Below, in pieces: positions 1 through 12,290 of a stretch of DNA of 64,000 bases (position 1 is its first letter; the number at the start of each line of letters is the position of its first letter). Below the pieces are notes generated by a model. That model searched no databases, was not told where the DNA came from, and worked only from the letters and a program-made list of their open reading frames with translations. Where the stretch lies: contig NC_068938.1 of NCBI RefSeq assembly GCF_016801865.2, positions 187,932,850 through 187,996,849 of the forward strand, given 5' to 3'. The DNA is from Culex pipiens pallens (lineage: Eukaryota; Arthropoda; Insecta; Diptera; Culicidae). Both the position numbers and the translations under genes were made by a program.

Positions 1-892
1 TTCTCGTTAGTCAGTCGGGTTTCTTTGTTCTATGATTCGCGATTGTTTCATGGGAAGATTCGTTCTTAATTGCGTTAGCATAATATAAATTATATTTGAC
101 CTTTCATTTCCCGCGAAATCACCTTTTGGCATTATAGCTCGTAAAGCACGGTGACAAATATTGTTTCAACGCGATTGTTCAAGTCCTTCAGATAACTCAT
201 AACTCATCAGTAATTAATTGGTCGCTCATCTTATAAAAACTTAAAAGTATAAATAGTCTCAGGTCAACTCTACGTAAATGTGTTACGCTGAGTATAATAT
301 TTCACCTTTTAATTACACACAATTTTGATTCTATTTTTCCACAGCCGGCTGTCTAAGATTAAATCATTTGTGCTAAACTCAACACCAAATAACCGGGAAT
401 GGTCTCATCCGCATCATCCGATTGTTTGCCTTGAGAATACATAATACATCACCCTATCACTCAACGAAATTCATTGATTATTGGGCCACATCATCATCCT
501 CTATGATGAATCCTGGCCATTACCCTTTCCCACTAACAAAATCCCAAGTAGAAGTAGTTTTCCGGCACACGCGGGGGTGTGGATATCGTATAGAACCCAC
601 CCTTGGTAGCAGACTGTGCTAACTAACATTCCCGTCCCGTTCCCTCGAGATCTACAAACTGACATGGCGGGCGCCGTTGGTGGCCAATGACTGTTTCCTA
701 TTAGCAACGGCTCTAGTTTTGATGATCGTGATGTTTTATCTTTTCAGCGCATTCATGCATGCTGCTGATAAGGGAAACATTATTTGATCGTTGAAGCGTA
801 TGACCGGTTGTGTTGATAGGATATTACGGTTCTGTTCAGTAACGGAGAAGGACAACCATGGGTGGTCTCTCATGCTCATGCTCATGCTCATG
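1..892 (+). mobile_element. Retroposon-like element, copy 1 (5' part outside window)
   Basis: This stretch is the reverse complement of 13723-14610, with high but imperfect identity and a few indels. I read the element on the + strand because it ends at about 865-894 in a short tandem repeat of CATGCT (four units here, three in the other copy), which resembles the simple-repeat tail of some non-LTR retroposons. Its start lies beyond the window edge. Frames of about 66-68 codons (422-622 + and 501-707 -) are open in both copies on both strands, but neither resembles a known protein and no reverse-transcriptase or endonuclease motif is visible. It abuts a poly-C MITE at about 897. The retroposon reading is inference; a solo LTR or a non-autonomous DNA element is not excluded. 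Confidence 0.6.
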
Positions 893-1236
893 CTCAATAT
901 TGGCTCGAAAAATGACTGTACTGTACCGTAACCAACTGAAAACAGTTTAGGATGCATTTTTCTGCGTTGGTAATAATTTTTAGCATGTTTGAAACATTCA
1001 AATAATATATTTAAAAATATATCAAACTTTGAAGCACAGTAGCGCAAAAAGTTTTTCTTAGCAAAAAAAATTGACAAAATATGGATTGTAAAACACTGTA
1101 AAAAACTGTTCTGGTGAAATGCAACCATAAGAAGGAATTTCAATATTTTTACTTTTTTATTTGTTTGCCCTCCCCTCGACTTTTCCCAATAGTTTGGAAC
1201 AAAAATTTTAAAAAGATTTGCAATGGCCTTACAGAA
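893..1236 (+). mobile_element. Poly-C MITE family, copy 1 (3' part only)
   Basis: This matches the right-hand two thirds of the fuller copy at 34147-34616. Shared landmarks in order are the CAACCAACTGAAA-like block, TTTTTAGCATGTTTG (about 978-992), a TTGTAAAACA block, and the right end with GCCCTCCCCTCGAC followed by GATTTGCAATGGCCTT (about 1168-1236). The left part is missing and replaced by the retroposon-like element, which inserted in reverse relative to this MITE. Confidence 0.6.
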
Positions 1237-1389
1237 TAATTTTAAATCATTAACTAAAAATATTGACCACCTGGGCTTTAGGTTTTTTTTATGTAAACAG
1301 AGGAAAAATATATTTTTTTACTATTGTTTCGTATTTATCTAGTTTTTTTTTGGCATTATTTTTTCCGCAATTGCTCTTGTTTCGTTTTA

Positions 1390-2647
1390 GAGCAATTCCA
1401 GCTCAAATCAGGATTTTTCTGGTACTTTTGTACCCGACCCTCTCCATTTTCAATGAAACTTTGTAGACATGTTATCCTAGGCCTATATAACTTATTTTTG
1501 TGTATATGAAGCCAACAGTACTCGAAAATAACATTTGAGAAGGTATTTAAATATTTTTGTATTTAGTAATTTAAAAATTACAGTATCTCGAAGCCATTGC
1601 GTCGTATCAAAAAGTGGTCAAAGACAAACTTGTAGGAAATTAGACGGGATTTCTGAAAAAAAATACACTGAAACAAAAATACACGCCACATCTATGAGAT
1701 TTTTTGATTTTTAAGTCTAAAACTTAAATTTAAAGGTGATGTCACGATTTTTTTTCGTTAGATTTTTTTGAGGAAATAGCTGACAATAGTACCAAAAGAC
1801 TGACGAAAAATGCAGGATGGTATGTCTTTCCTAAAAAAAAACAAAAATCATTTACTAAAACTGTTTTTTAAGTGGTCTAAACGTAAAAATTTTTGAAAAC
1901 CGGTAGTGGAAATCGATTCTCCAGACAATTTTACATAAAAGTCTTCATATTGACCATTGTCCTATGTCCAATCCTTGGGAAGATACAGCGGTTTTAAAAT
2001 CAAAAATGTTGAAAAAACGCGTTTTTGGTGGTATTTGGCAATTTCTTTATGACAGACTTGGTTTTTCAGTCTCGTAAATATTTTTACCGGAAAGCTCGTC
2101 CAATTTTCCATAAGTTCGATTCCCACTACCGGTTTTCAAAAATTTTGGCGTTTAGACCACTTAAAAAACAGTTTTATTAAATGATTTTTGTATTTTTTTA
2201 GGAGAGACATACCATCCTGCATTTTTCGTCAGTCTTTTGGTAACATTTTAGGCTATTTCCTCAAAAATTTTGAACGAAAAAAAATCGTGAAATCACCATT
2301 AAATTTAAGTTTTAGACTTAAAAATCCAAAAATCTCATAGATGTGGCGTGTATTTTTGTTTCAGTGTATTTTTTTCAAAAGGATCGTCCAATTCTTACAA
2401 GTTTGCTTTGAATTTTTTTTATATGACGCAACGGCTTCGAGATACAGTAATTTTTAATTTACAAAATACAAAAATATTTAAATACCTTACGCCCTTCTCA
2501 AATGTTATTTTCGAGTACTGTTGGCTCCATATACACAAAAATGGCTTAATAGGCATAGGATAATATGTCTACAAAGTTTCAATGAAAATGGAGAGGGTCG
2601 GGTACAAAAGTACCAGGTAAAAATCATGATTTGAGCTGGAATTGCTC
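1390..2647. mobile_element. Foldback element, GAGCAATTCC family, copy 1
   Basis: This is a 1258-bp near-palindrome. The left arm (1390 to about 1925) begins GAGCAATTCCAGCTC and the right arm (about 2100-2647) ends in its reverse complement. Matching inner landmarks include GTACCCGACCCTCTCC, the TACTCGAAAATAACATTTGAG block and the CATCCTGCATTTTTCG block. The spacer (about 1925-2100) matches one side of the inner hairpin of the related copy at 60870-61345, so the inner part of the right arm appears deleted here. No transposase frame is visible and I could not identify a target-site duplication. Such an inverted repeat could form a long double-stranded RNA if transcribed. Confidence 0.8.
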
Positions 2648-3050
2648 GTCAGCAAAAATCAAGATTTCTCAAAATAATATTACTGATATTTGTTTTAACT
2701 ACTTGCAGTCAGCAAAACAAAAAGTTGGGCTTACACAATAATAAAATGAAATGAATCAAGTCCTTTTAATTCACAGTTTTTTTTATGAAATAAAAAAAAT
2801 ATTGAATTTAATATTTTTTCGAACAAAGCATTTTACATTTAAATTACTTGTAGCATAATAATCACATTGCTTTGATGCAACATCTATACTAGAATTAGGA
2901 AATTGAAAGACGGGAATCCGAGAAATATTCAAGGGCATCGAATCTCAGGATTGGGAATTGAAAATAAAATGTAATCTTATAATTTTACTTTTCACATTTC
3001 ACATTTTTTTCGTGTTTAATGCCATCAGAAAGTTTTTGTTTCGATATATA
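2648..3050. other. AT-rich interval, nothing recognised
   Basis: AT-rich sequence without a convincing gene, repeat family or regulatory motif. Confidence 0.5.
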
Positions 3051-4020
3051 GAGTTATCTAAGCCCGATCTCACGCACACTAGCACGCCATTTGTTTTGCT
3101 GGCGGGTACAAAATTTAACCTCAATCTTTTTCGTATACGTACACGCAATACATGCGCACGTAGATAACTCTATTAATCCGGTCAAACATCTTTTCCTTCT
3201 ATTTTTATTTGCTCCAAAGTTCCACTTCTCACGCAAACAACAAAGCCCACTCACCGCGCGCAGCATCCCATTCTAGTTCGCTCACTCTCGCCCCCCGTTA
3301 AAACAACGAACCGTGAGATCCGTCTGGCAAGAATACTCAGACTCACCCTTAGTAAAGTTCTCCCAATCCGAGCAAGGGGAAACTCATCATCTTCCTCGAC
3401 AACGCACAGGGACTTTCCCTCATCGGTGAGCATAATGCACAAACATCACGACGACGACGACGGCTGCCGGTGGGGTCAAGGACGTTTGAATAACAGACAG
3501 ACGAGATGAGTTCCCCCCAAAAATAACGAGCATCTCAAGGACGATTTTGTTTTCGGGAGCCGACAAGGACGAACGACGACGACGACGACGCAGAAAGGTC
3601 CTTGAGAAAATTACGATTTTTCCTTCGAACAAGTACATAATGTTTGTGTTTGTGTGTGGTTGGGGGAAAAACGGAATTATTTTATGTAGGAAATCAACTG
3701 ATTCGGGTGGGATTTGGTGGGGTGTGGTTGGTGGGAGGTTACGATGCCCTCTTATGTTTGGGTTGGTTGGTCGTTGAGAGTTCAGCATCTGGAAAGGAAA
3801 CTCAAGCTTCGCTGTGCAGATTTGTCTTCCGGAAGAAAGATGCTGTTTCGAAAAATTATGTAAAACTTTGTTCAACCGGGTTCACTGAACTCAGCAAAAG
3901 AATAAGGACTTTGACTTTGTAAGGTATATTTGATGTTTTTAATGTTACTTCAAGTGTTTTGTTCCTTCTTTTGATTACTTCTAGTAAATTTAACTAAAAT
4001 GTAGACCTTGTTTTTTGTCA
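3050..4020. other. GC-richer single-copy island with GAC trinucleotide runs
   Basis: Base composition rises sharply here, with CpG-bearing sequence and short (GAC)n/(ACG)n runs at about 3449-3465 and 3571-3590. A 151-codon open frame (3420-3875, minus) overlaps other frames and has a repetitive, low-complexity make-up (RRRRR, VVVVV), so I do not call it a gene. The stretch does not resemble any other part of the window. It could be a regulatory region or a non-coding exon; nothing decides between these. Confidence 0.3.
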
Positions 4021-4029
4021 ATATTTCAC

Positions 4030-4450
4030 GGGCAGACGGTAATAACAAAACTAATGCCATTTCAATAACAAATACTGTTGAAATAACAAAAAGTGTTATG
4101 GAATCTTCTTGAAAAATCCGTTTTTGCATAAGGGTTTAATAACAAATTATGTTATCATAACAAAGTATGTTATTGGTCTGATATTGGTTGAAAGCCAAAA
4201 CAACTTTGGAATAACATTTTTTGTTATGGAAGAATACCTCCAACTGTTATTGGGATGATCGGATTAGTTGTTAAAATAACAAAAAATAATAACAAAGATT
4301 TGATCGAAGAATTACTTAAAAGGTTATTAGTCTGGTATTACAATAACAATCCAATAACAAAAATATCATAACGGCGAATAACAAATCTTGTTATTAATAA
4401 CATAAAATGTTGTTGGCCTAGTATTTTGAAATACCAAAAAATGTTATTCC
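4030..4450. repeat. ATAACAAA-rich degenerate repeat
   Basis: The pentamer AACAA and its complement TTGTT recur throughout as AATAACAAA or TGTTATT, roughly every 15-30 bases and in both orientations, suggesting a degenerate, partly palindromic repeat. Just downstream (about 4588-4640) is a fragment with ACCATCCACAAACCACGTG, related to sequence at about 34705-34760. No clear termini were found. Confidence 0.45.
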
Positions 4451-5830
4451 AAGTTCGGGTTACCGAACTTGGTTCATCTTTGACGAATGATTTCTTGTTT
4501 TTCACAGCCAGGTGAACGCACTTTTGCATTGAAACATGTTTTGTTTGAAAATTATCTCTCTAGACATCACCTATTTAAAAAATTGCTTAAGGGACCATCC
4601 ACAAACCACGTGAACACATTTTTGGAAATCTTGGTGAATTGTAATTTCTGATGTAAAATAACACAGACACAAAATCTGCCTGAAATATTTTGAAACGTTA
4701 CTATTTTTTTGTAATTTTATATCAGAATCAGGTAAAATTTGTATCTTTTTCTAAATAACATTCCATTTTTTTATTTTTGTTTGTAGACTCGGGATGGCCA
4801 TTTCAACATCGCTTTTCAATTCCCGTTATTTTTCCGATTTTTCCTACCTTTTCATTCATTTTCTACCTGAGAAATAGTTCAGCAATTTTGATGAAAGAAG
4901 AAATTTAATAATATATTTTCGATTTAATTTTGATTCTAAGAAAAAAAAAAAAACAATCAGCATTTAAAAAAAAATAAGGAAAAGCTTTACAAAATATATA
5001 ATTATTAATCAAATATCATTGTTCACTTCAATTTCAATGCCTTCAATTTGGGGTTCTTTAATTTAACTAGTTTTGAAGGAAAAAACAAAAAAGGCTTAAA
5101 ACATGATTGCAGTAATTATTATACTCAAAAAGGATTTCATATTTTCAAAGATTTTGAGAGAAACTTCGTTTTAATCAAGTCTTTTTTTTTGGTTTTGGTC
5201 AAAATTATTTAGTTTGTATGAATCCAAAATTTCCAAATAAAAATTGTCTGTACTTTAAATATCAAAATTGTTGTTTCCAAAGAAATCAATCGGTTTGCTT
5301 TGATGTTGGGTTTTATTATATCAAATCATCCAATATTTTTAAAGATTTAAAATTAGGATTTTAATTGAATTCTTCAAGATTAGAAAATATTTTCTAAGAC
5401 TACGACTTTTTCCCGACCTTCCAGATTTGGTGACATTAGTGGTGAAAAATATGAAATTGAAAAGAAGCACAGACCTATCAAAAAAGACAAAAATCAAAGA
5501 AAAAAAATAATAGGAAAAAAAGTCATAGCATTTCAAAACGACTGGCAAATTTATAAAAGAGAAAACACAAAATTTTCTCAAAAGGATAAGAATTTATAAA
5601 ATTAAAGAGAGAAGCTATAATTTTCAAATTGAATTTATGCTGAGACAAAGTTCAGGTGTTTTAGCACACAGGTAAAACGCTTTTACTAAGCGTAGTTATA
5701 GTTATATTACAGCTGAGAATGTAAGCAGACTTTATTAGAGAAATTGTGTTATTTTACTTACAAAAATATGTAATCTTACATCCCTTTATGTGTAATTCCC
5801 CTTTGTACATTAAATGAGGTAAAATTACTG
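4451..5830. other. AT-rich interval, little recognised
   Basis: Very AT-rich with homopolymer runs. The only repeat noted is the CCACAAACCACGTG fragment near 4600. Short open frames here look like chance. Confidence 0.45.
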
Positions 5831-5835
5831 CGGAA

Positions 5836-5945
5836 AAGAGGTTATAGTAGAGCGTCCAATTTCCCGGGGTTACAAATTTCCCGAGAAACGGGAAATTTTC
5901 ATCCAATTTCTCGGAAAATCCCGGGAATTCCCGGGAAATTTTAAA
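5836..5945. repeat. Compact CCCGGG-rich inverted repeat
   Basis: TTTCCCGGG, its complement CCCGGGAAAT and variants occur several times in about 110 bp, in opposite orientations (for example CAATTTCCCGGGG near 5858 and CCCGGGAATTCCCGGGAAAT near 5922). It can fold into a stable hairpin and stands out from the AT-rich surroundings. It is probably a small MITE or its relic. Confidence 0.45.
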
Positions 5946-6540
5946 TTTATTGAAAATTTTTATGATCTTGGTTTTCATTTATATTATGCAACAAAATTGT
6001 ATAGGACATCAATATTAATGGTTTAAATAAGTGTGGAGATTAATTAACAGCTAGACTGCATGTAAAAAACCATTCAACTACAAGAAAATGTATTTTGGTA
6101 TTTTATGATGAGAAATTTAAACTTGCCTCTGTGACCAGTTTATTGAAATGAGAAAAAAGAAACATGCAGAAATTATGTTATTGGTGTTGGCTTTACTCCA
6201 AACAACCCAATGTATTCAAATATTTGAAGCAAGCTTTAAATATATTTTTGCATTTTTTGAGAACAAACAATAGAAAGTAATTTTTCAATGATTTTTTTGT
6301 ATTATTATACAACATGATTTATATTATACGATAAACTAACATCATTCCACAAAAAGTCTTCTATTTTTTCACTTTTAACCCTCTAACACCTGTAGTTCCA
6401 CCAGTGCTCCATAATTCTTTTAATTCAAATTGTAATTTCTTTAGTACTAGGTATTCAACCAATTGAATTAATTCTTTCTCATTTGATCATGGTAAACATA
6501 ATCTCAATTTTAATTTGGAGGTAAGGAGTTAATATTGTTT
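5946..6540. other. AT-rich interval, nothing recognised
   Basis: No gene, repeat or regulatory motif could be supported. Confidence 0.45.
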
Positions 6541-6544
6541 TGAT

Positions 6545-6720
6545 GAAATAAGCAGTCATTTGAGTGCTGAAAAGTAGAACTTTTCAGCATTTATTTTGAA
6601 AAGTGTTGCTATTCGATTCTGTTATTTTTGTAACAGAAAAGTAGGCTATTTCGTCGTTCAAGAATGACAGGAAAAGTAAAAAGTTTCACGACGGAATTGC
6701 AAAAAATATTTTTCCTATAG
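6545..6720 (+). mobile_element. TTTTCAGCA MITE family, fragment
   Basis: It contains GCTGAAAAGTAGAAC/TTTTCAGCAT palindromic modules, then GCTATTCGATTCTGTTA, AGAAAAGTAGGCTATTTCG and CACGACGGAATTGC. The same order appears inverted at 35285-35590 and, split by an insertion, at 39185-39291 plus 41399-41455. This copy shows what the uninterrupted element looks like. Confidence 0.55.
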
Positions 6721-7160
6721 AAAACACTAAATTGTGGAGTACTTGAGAGCATCTAGTTTATAAAAGCTTTATTACATTTTGTAGTCCCGGATTGTTTCAA
6801 ATAGAAACTAATGAAAATCAAATTGTGTGCGAAACTAAGTCAAAAGTTTTGCCTTATTCGCCTAATGACTACATATTGACACTAGTTGATGGTAACTGTA
6901 TTGAATTTAAACATCCTGTAATAAAATTTATATTGATAAAAAACTAGTTAAAGTGATTTTGCGTAACGTATTATAAATTTAAGATTGATTAATTTTTTTA
7001 AATAAGATGAACTGAAACATGCAGCAATTTAACTTTGCAGCTTATTGAACTGATGCCTTTTGTTCGAAGATATTTTATTTTGTAAGATATTGCTAGATTT
7101 TATTTGTAACTGCAAATAAAGCTTCCTGTAACATTAAAGAAAAACAAACCCTCCCAAACC
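6721..7160. other. AT-rich interval, nothing recognised
   Basis: No supported feature. Confidence 0.4.
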
Positions 7161-7870
7161 AGTTAATGACCTTCACGTGCCGGTTTACACTTCCATTCAG
7201 AATCCGCTCGCTCGACCCCAAAACAAACGGCCTCACTTTCGCATCATCACCAGCTGTCTCCTCTGTCAAGGACGAAAGTTCAACGGACTTGGGCCCCGCC
7301 AAAAATTTTGTGGACCAGCCAGACGAGACCTCCTCCTGCTCTTCCCCACTACCACACAGTTGTTTATTTACCTTATTTTCCGCCCCTCAGGAAATAGGTA
7401 ATCACGCCGACGACCGTGTCCTTCGTGTGTAGACCGTTTTTTTCTCGAGAGGAAAATGTGCTCAAAAGAGGATGCTCCGCTTCCGAGGTTATATTTTTGG
7501 GGAATATATTGAAGGTGGTGGCACTCATTCTGATCTCGTTGGAAAACTCGGAAAAGCCGAGTGGAAAGCGCGCTGCTTCGTCGTTCAAAATGCTAAACGC
7601 TCGTCACACAGCCCGGGGGATGTTTCCTTAGCCTGATTGTCGGGACAATAACCCTGCGCTGCCGCTGCTCTCTAGCTGGTGAAGAGGGCTTTTCCACCCA
7701 CCCAGAAGTGCTAAACTTTTTCTATGTTGGCTCTTTCGAAGCGAAACATTTTCCGTCCGTCCCGGCTTGTATGTTATTGCTGCTAAGAGGGATTTATGGC
7801 AGTCTTCGCACCAAAACCACAGCAGCATCCTTCAACACGGTTGAACTTTGTGACAATAGAGTTCCATTTT
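7160..7870. other. GC-richer single-copy island
   Basis: Balanced base composition and no similarity to other parts of the window. Several frames of 66-88 codons overlap on both strands (for example 7166-7432 + and 7373-7588 -), but none has a recognisable motif or compelling splice context. It may be a conserved intronic or regulatory segment; that is only inferred from composition. Confidence 0.25.
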
Positions 7871-8600
7871 CCCAAAATTATTAGCTCAGAAAATTTTCAA
7901 AAAATTATTTCGACCAAACTTTGACCTCAAACTAAAATTAATTCCAAGAAATTTTCAAAGAAGACTTCAAAAGTATCAAGAACCGCCCTAGCACGATTCT
8001 TCATGGTGTTAAATCTGTTTGCCGGTGGGGGAAAAGTTTGCCTATTTATCAGAAGGCCGCCCTGGAGCCGGAAACCAGGTCTCTGCACTTGTGCTGACAG
8101 CGTCGTTTCCGGCGTCTGGGCGGTTGTTTTTCCTTTTTCCATCAGCCTCTCGGGAAGGATAAATTTTATTTTCATGGACTTTTTTTCATTGACTTGATGT
8201 GGGTGAGTCTGTTGAAGTTCTGATGAAAATGTTGCCGGCTTGGGAAATCGAAGGTGAATCCTTCGGGGAAGGTAAACTCGTTTGTGGGGAAGGCTTTGAA
8301 GTTGGGTAGAATGGAACCGGTTGTGGGTGGAAAATGGACAGAATCATTTCCGGCTTTTGATGACAAATACAACAGAATATTACAAATTAACTTAGCTGGA
8401 ATCATAAGTTCAATTTTTTTGGGTAAACTTATATTTTTATTTGTTTAAAAAAGTCTCCCAAAAAACATTCTCAAAAATTTAAATTTTCGATAAGTTGTTT
8501 GAAATTTTCGTTGTGTCCCTTGATAAGTATATAAGTGATAAGTGCTTTTTGAAGTCGAATATTTCAAATTCAATAAAGCAAAACCTCAGCATTGATTCCA
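7871..8600. other. Low-copy interval, nothing recognised
   Basis: Mixed composition; open frames under 85 codons without motifs. No repeat family was matched. Confidence 0.3.
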
Positions 8601-9070
8601 AAACTCATTACAAATGCTAGAATCGTCCAAAAGCATAAAATCCTTCCCAGAAAGAGGTCCTGCCCGAAAGGTTTTGATCCTTTCCGAGAGGTCCACTATT
8701 TACTCAGCAGCAGCTCCCTCTTCATCTGCGCTTCCAACTCCACTGGTCCCGGTGGTCCAAAGACGTGAAAGTTCGCAGCACGTCCGAGCAGTTATTCAAT
8801 CGCAGTCCTGTACAAGATCCCTTGAATAACACCACCTCCGCGGTTGGTCCGCGCAGGTCCCGCAAGCAGGGGCGAGGGAAAGGAATTGAAATCTTTCATC
8901 GCACCGGCCAAAGCCCGGCCTGAAGGAAGTTATTAGCCTCACGTGACCTGCCACGGGGCGCGGTTGGTCGGTCGTTCGTCCGATCCGGTCCGGTGTGGTG
9001 GCGTTCGGTGCTAATGGGACGAATCGCACCAGCAAAGGACATGATTCAATAAGAGTATTTTTTGTGTGCA
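8600..9070. other. GC-richer single-copy island
   Basis: Rich in CCGGT/GGTCC motifs with overlapping 71- and 91-codon frames on opposite strands (8614-8829 + and 8796-9071 -). No protein family is recognisable and there is no strong splice pair, so I describe it only as an unannotated low-copy island. Confidence 0.25.
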
Positions 9071-10005
9071 TTTTGTTTTAAGGTTTGAAAAGAGTTGGGA
9101 TTTTAGCCTGGAGGGTATTGCAAGGCGAGCAAGAAGATGACGATAATTTAATTAGGGAAATGTCGGTGACTTTTGGTTGATTTTACTACTTATGAGATCA
9201 TGGGCAGTATAAGCAAAAATAGGAAAAAAAATCATCTAGGAAAGGGTTAACGATTTTGAGTGTGTTTTATTTTTATTGAATTACGTCCAAAATATATATT
9301 TATCAACTTTTCAAGTCACTCTGTATTTAGCTGCTAATGATAACATAAATGTCAAATTTGCAAAATCAGCAAGCTGAGAAAATGCACGGCAAATTATCTC
9401 ACACATAAGGCTACGTGGTTAGTTTTCGAGAAAGGAATCTGGATTTCCTCCAGATTTGTAAAACAAAGTATTGGATAATTTATTTTTTTTCTAAAAGTTC
9501 ACTCGATTTTGAACCGAAATGCATCAATATTTTAAAAGTGCCGAAAATGCATATGGGACATTTATGCGAACAGGGGCAGTTAAGCTATTGCAAACATTTT
9601 CCAAGTTATTGACGTCCCTCATAAATGTTTAAATGCAGCAAAAATATTTTTTAAATGCATTATGTTTTTATGTAACTATTATGTTTAGATTTTTATTTGT
9701 TGAAACAAATACTGAAATATTGAAGAAACCTAGTCTTCAGCGAATACTTGGTTGGAATTGTCATGAAAAAATTGTGGTATTATTCTCAATGTTCATATAT
9801 CAAATTCATCAAAAAACATAAAATTTTAAAAGGTCTACAAATAGATAATTTTCCTTATTTAATAGTTCAGATTAATTTATACTTCATTTTCAATATTTAA
9901 TTGGTATATTCAGAAAATTTTGCAAAAGTTTCATTTTTGTACATTGAAAATTTTACCAATAGTTTCCGAGATATTAGAAATTTGAATTTTTTTTAACCAA
10001 GACTA
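9071..10005. other. AT-rich interval, nothing recognised
   Basis: AT-rich with short chance frames. No repeat family could be assigned with confidence. Confidence 0.4.
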
Positions 10006-10977
10006 AAATTTCAAATGGTCCAAACATTCAATATTACGCCCTTTTGAAATGTTAGTCTCGATTACAAAATTTTTAAAATATTGTTTTTTTTCGAACCGAT
10101 CGGAAAACTTCACAAATGCTTCATTTCATAACATTGAAAATCGGACCATTAGTTGCTGAGATATCGACATTAGAAAATGTTGGATTGTTTGGGTGAGACT
10201 TAGAAAACTTCAATTTTCGTGTTTCTTTTTCTTAAAGCGTCTGTATCTCAGCAACCAGAGGTCCAATCTTCAATGTCTCTTAGACAGTTTTATAATAAAC
10301 TTTCTGGACATTTAAAAAAAATATTTTTAGAAATTGTCACTAATGGTCACTATTTTTAAAAATCGAAAACTGCAAATATTTCGCTAAAATCGAACTTTCG
10401 GTGGCTATATCTTGAAAACAGAGCCCTTTATCAAAAATCTGTATCGATTGCAAATTCCATTTTACATAAAAAAATTACGTCATTTTTTTTTTGCATAAAA
10501 TTTCGATGTTTTCTAAAAATCACTATTTATTCAAAAACTCAAAACTCTGTGGCAGATTTGACTATGTTTCTTTATGGCTCAAAAGTTGCGGGGTTTTGTT
10601 CCCTAAAACGTATAAAAAAATTTCGAAAATAAAAAAAAATACGTATTTTGGGAAATTGAGTATTTGTGAAAAAAATGCTGATACATTTTTTTTTTCTCCG
10701 TGTACCTATTTCTTTCTCAATAGTCCTCAACAATACCTACAACATTGCCTTGGTGTCTTCGGCAATTTTCTGAAAATTTAATCAAAAGTTATAATTGTTT
10801 GAATATATGCGTACCATTTTTGTATGGACAGCAGCCAAAATTGTATGGAGACTTGTATGGGTGAACCAATGACACAAAAAAATCTTCTTTGGGAAGGCCC
10901 CTACAAAGCTTGAGCCAAATAAACAAATACAAAAAAATAAAAATGGTCAAAGTTGGCCGATTTCGTAGAGAGTTGCT
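10006..10977 (+). mobile_element. Foldback family (GAGCAAYTCYCTACGAAA), right arm only
   Basis: This aligns along its length with the right half of the full element at 32033-33643. Shared blocks are ATTACGCCC near 10033, ATATTTCGCTAAAATC, GGTGGCTATATCTTGAAAAC, CTCAACAATACCTACAAC and GTATGGAGACTTGTATGGGTG, and it ends in GATTTCGTAGAGAGTTGCT. The left arm is missing. A 96-codon frame (10491-10781) has a counterpart at 33213-33461 sharing the peptide NSPQQYLQ/KSPQQYLQ, but this reflects repeat homology and not evidence of a gene. Confidence 0.7.
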
Positions 10978-11059
10978 TTGTAGCTTAAACTTGAACACGG
11001 TACATTTTAACAAAAAAAAATTTAAAAATTTTTTAATTGCAAATTAAATTTTGCTACAA

Positions 11060-11660
11060 AAAGGGTTTTGAATAAATTTTTTCGATGTTTTTGTTTATTT
11101 CCAAGAACAAGACTTTTTCAAAACAAGTTTTTTTCAAAACTAGTTTTTTTTTTTTCATTACAAGATTTTTTTTCAAAATTAATATCTTATGAAAAATATT
11201 TTGCGCCATCATGCACTATGGCTCAGAAGATGTCTTTGTTAACCCCCCAAAACATATCAAATAAATTTGAAAATAAAAAACTAAAGTATTTTGGGAATTT
11301 AACTCTTAGTGTTAAAAACTAAATAAAAAAGTCGTTTTTTTGTGTACCTTTTCTCTGAAAAGACTTAGGCATAAACTAAAACTGTTCCGAAAACACCAAA
11401 TCAATCAGAAAATACCTTCTCAAGGTACAGAATTTCATACCCATTTTGTATGACCAGCCCCCAACATAATATGGAGATTTATATGGAAAACAAAATAGCT
11501 TCTTTTGACATAGAAAATGCATTGAAAAAGCTTAATCCAAATTAAAAACTAAAAATTTTTAAATCGTGAAAAAAAGCTTTAAAAAATTCAAAGCAAAATT
11601 TAAATTTTAAAAATTCAGTGTAAAAAAGTTGGATTTTCCATGCCAATTCCCATACAACAT
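11060..11660 (+). mobile_element. Diverged relative of the CTACGAAA foldback family
   Basis: Blocks such as ATGGCTCAGAAGATG (about 11218), AAAACATATCAAATAAATTT, TATTTTGGGAATTTAACTC and TATGGAGATTTATATGG (about 11469) occur in the same order as in the right arm at 33230-33530 but are much more diverged. It is likely an older or separate subfamily lying directly after the 10006-10977 arm. Confidence 0.45.
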
Positions 11661-11699
11661 TGAAATGCAATGCGCAAAGTTTGGATAAAAAAAAACCAA

Positions 11700-12290
11700 T
11701 CAACTGGAAAGATTTACTCCTGACAATCGACGAGAAACATTTCCATCACATCATTTTCCTTGCCACGTAACACGCTTTCCGGCACGTGAAAAATTGTGTA
11801 ATGAAATAACAACCTTGTGTGTTGACTCGCCCCCGAAAAAAACTCTTCGATTTGCGGTTATAGCTATTCCAATCCCCTCAACCCCGCACCAAACTCGAAT
11901 CACCTCTCCCCGAAAAGTCCCAAAGTTCGTTGCTGTTGCTGCTACTGATTACGCGTTAGTATGTGTGTGTGACGCAGCTCAGCGCTGTTTTGGGTGTTGC
12001 CCTAGGTCGGGGACTTGAACCGTGTGGTGAACGTTCTACTGATAAGAGTTCAACGTGCTGCCCGGGCGCATCGCCGTTCGACAAGCTCTCGGAAGGTGTA
12101 CGGTGCTGCTGCTGATGCAGTAGAAGTAGCAGTTCAAAACTCCAGGGTCGTTGAGATTAGGAAATAAGGTGAAGGAAAGCGCAACACAACATTGGGATGT
12201 GATTTTTAGGAGTTCTTGGAATTTCTCGAGGATAATAAAGTGCACTGTGTGGTGGGGCTTAACCCTGTGCTGAACATTTCAAGTTTTTTT
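11700..12290. other. GC-richer single-copy island
   Basis: Includes a CCCCGCACC/CCCCGAAAAG-rich segment and 69-74-codon frames on both strands (11794-12018 + and 12036-12245 -). No similarity elsewhere in the window and no recognisable protein. Confidence 0.25.

Noticed and set aside
3420..3875. 151-codon minus-strand frame
   Set aside because: Includes arginine and valine runs from (GAC)n-type repeats, with competing plus-strand frames and no recognised domain.
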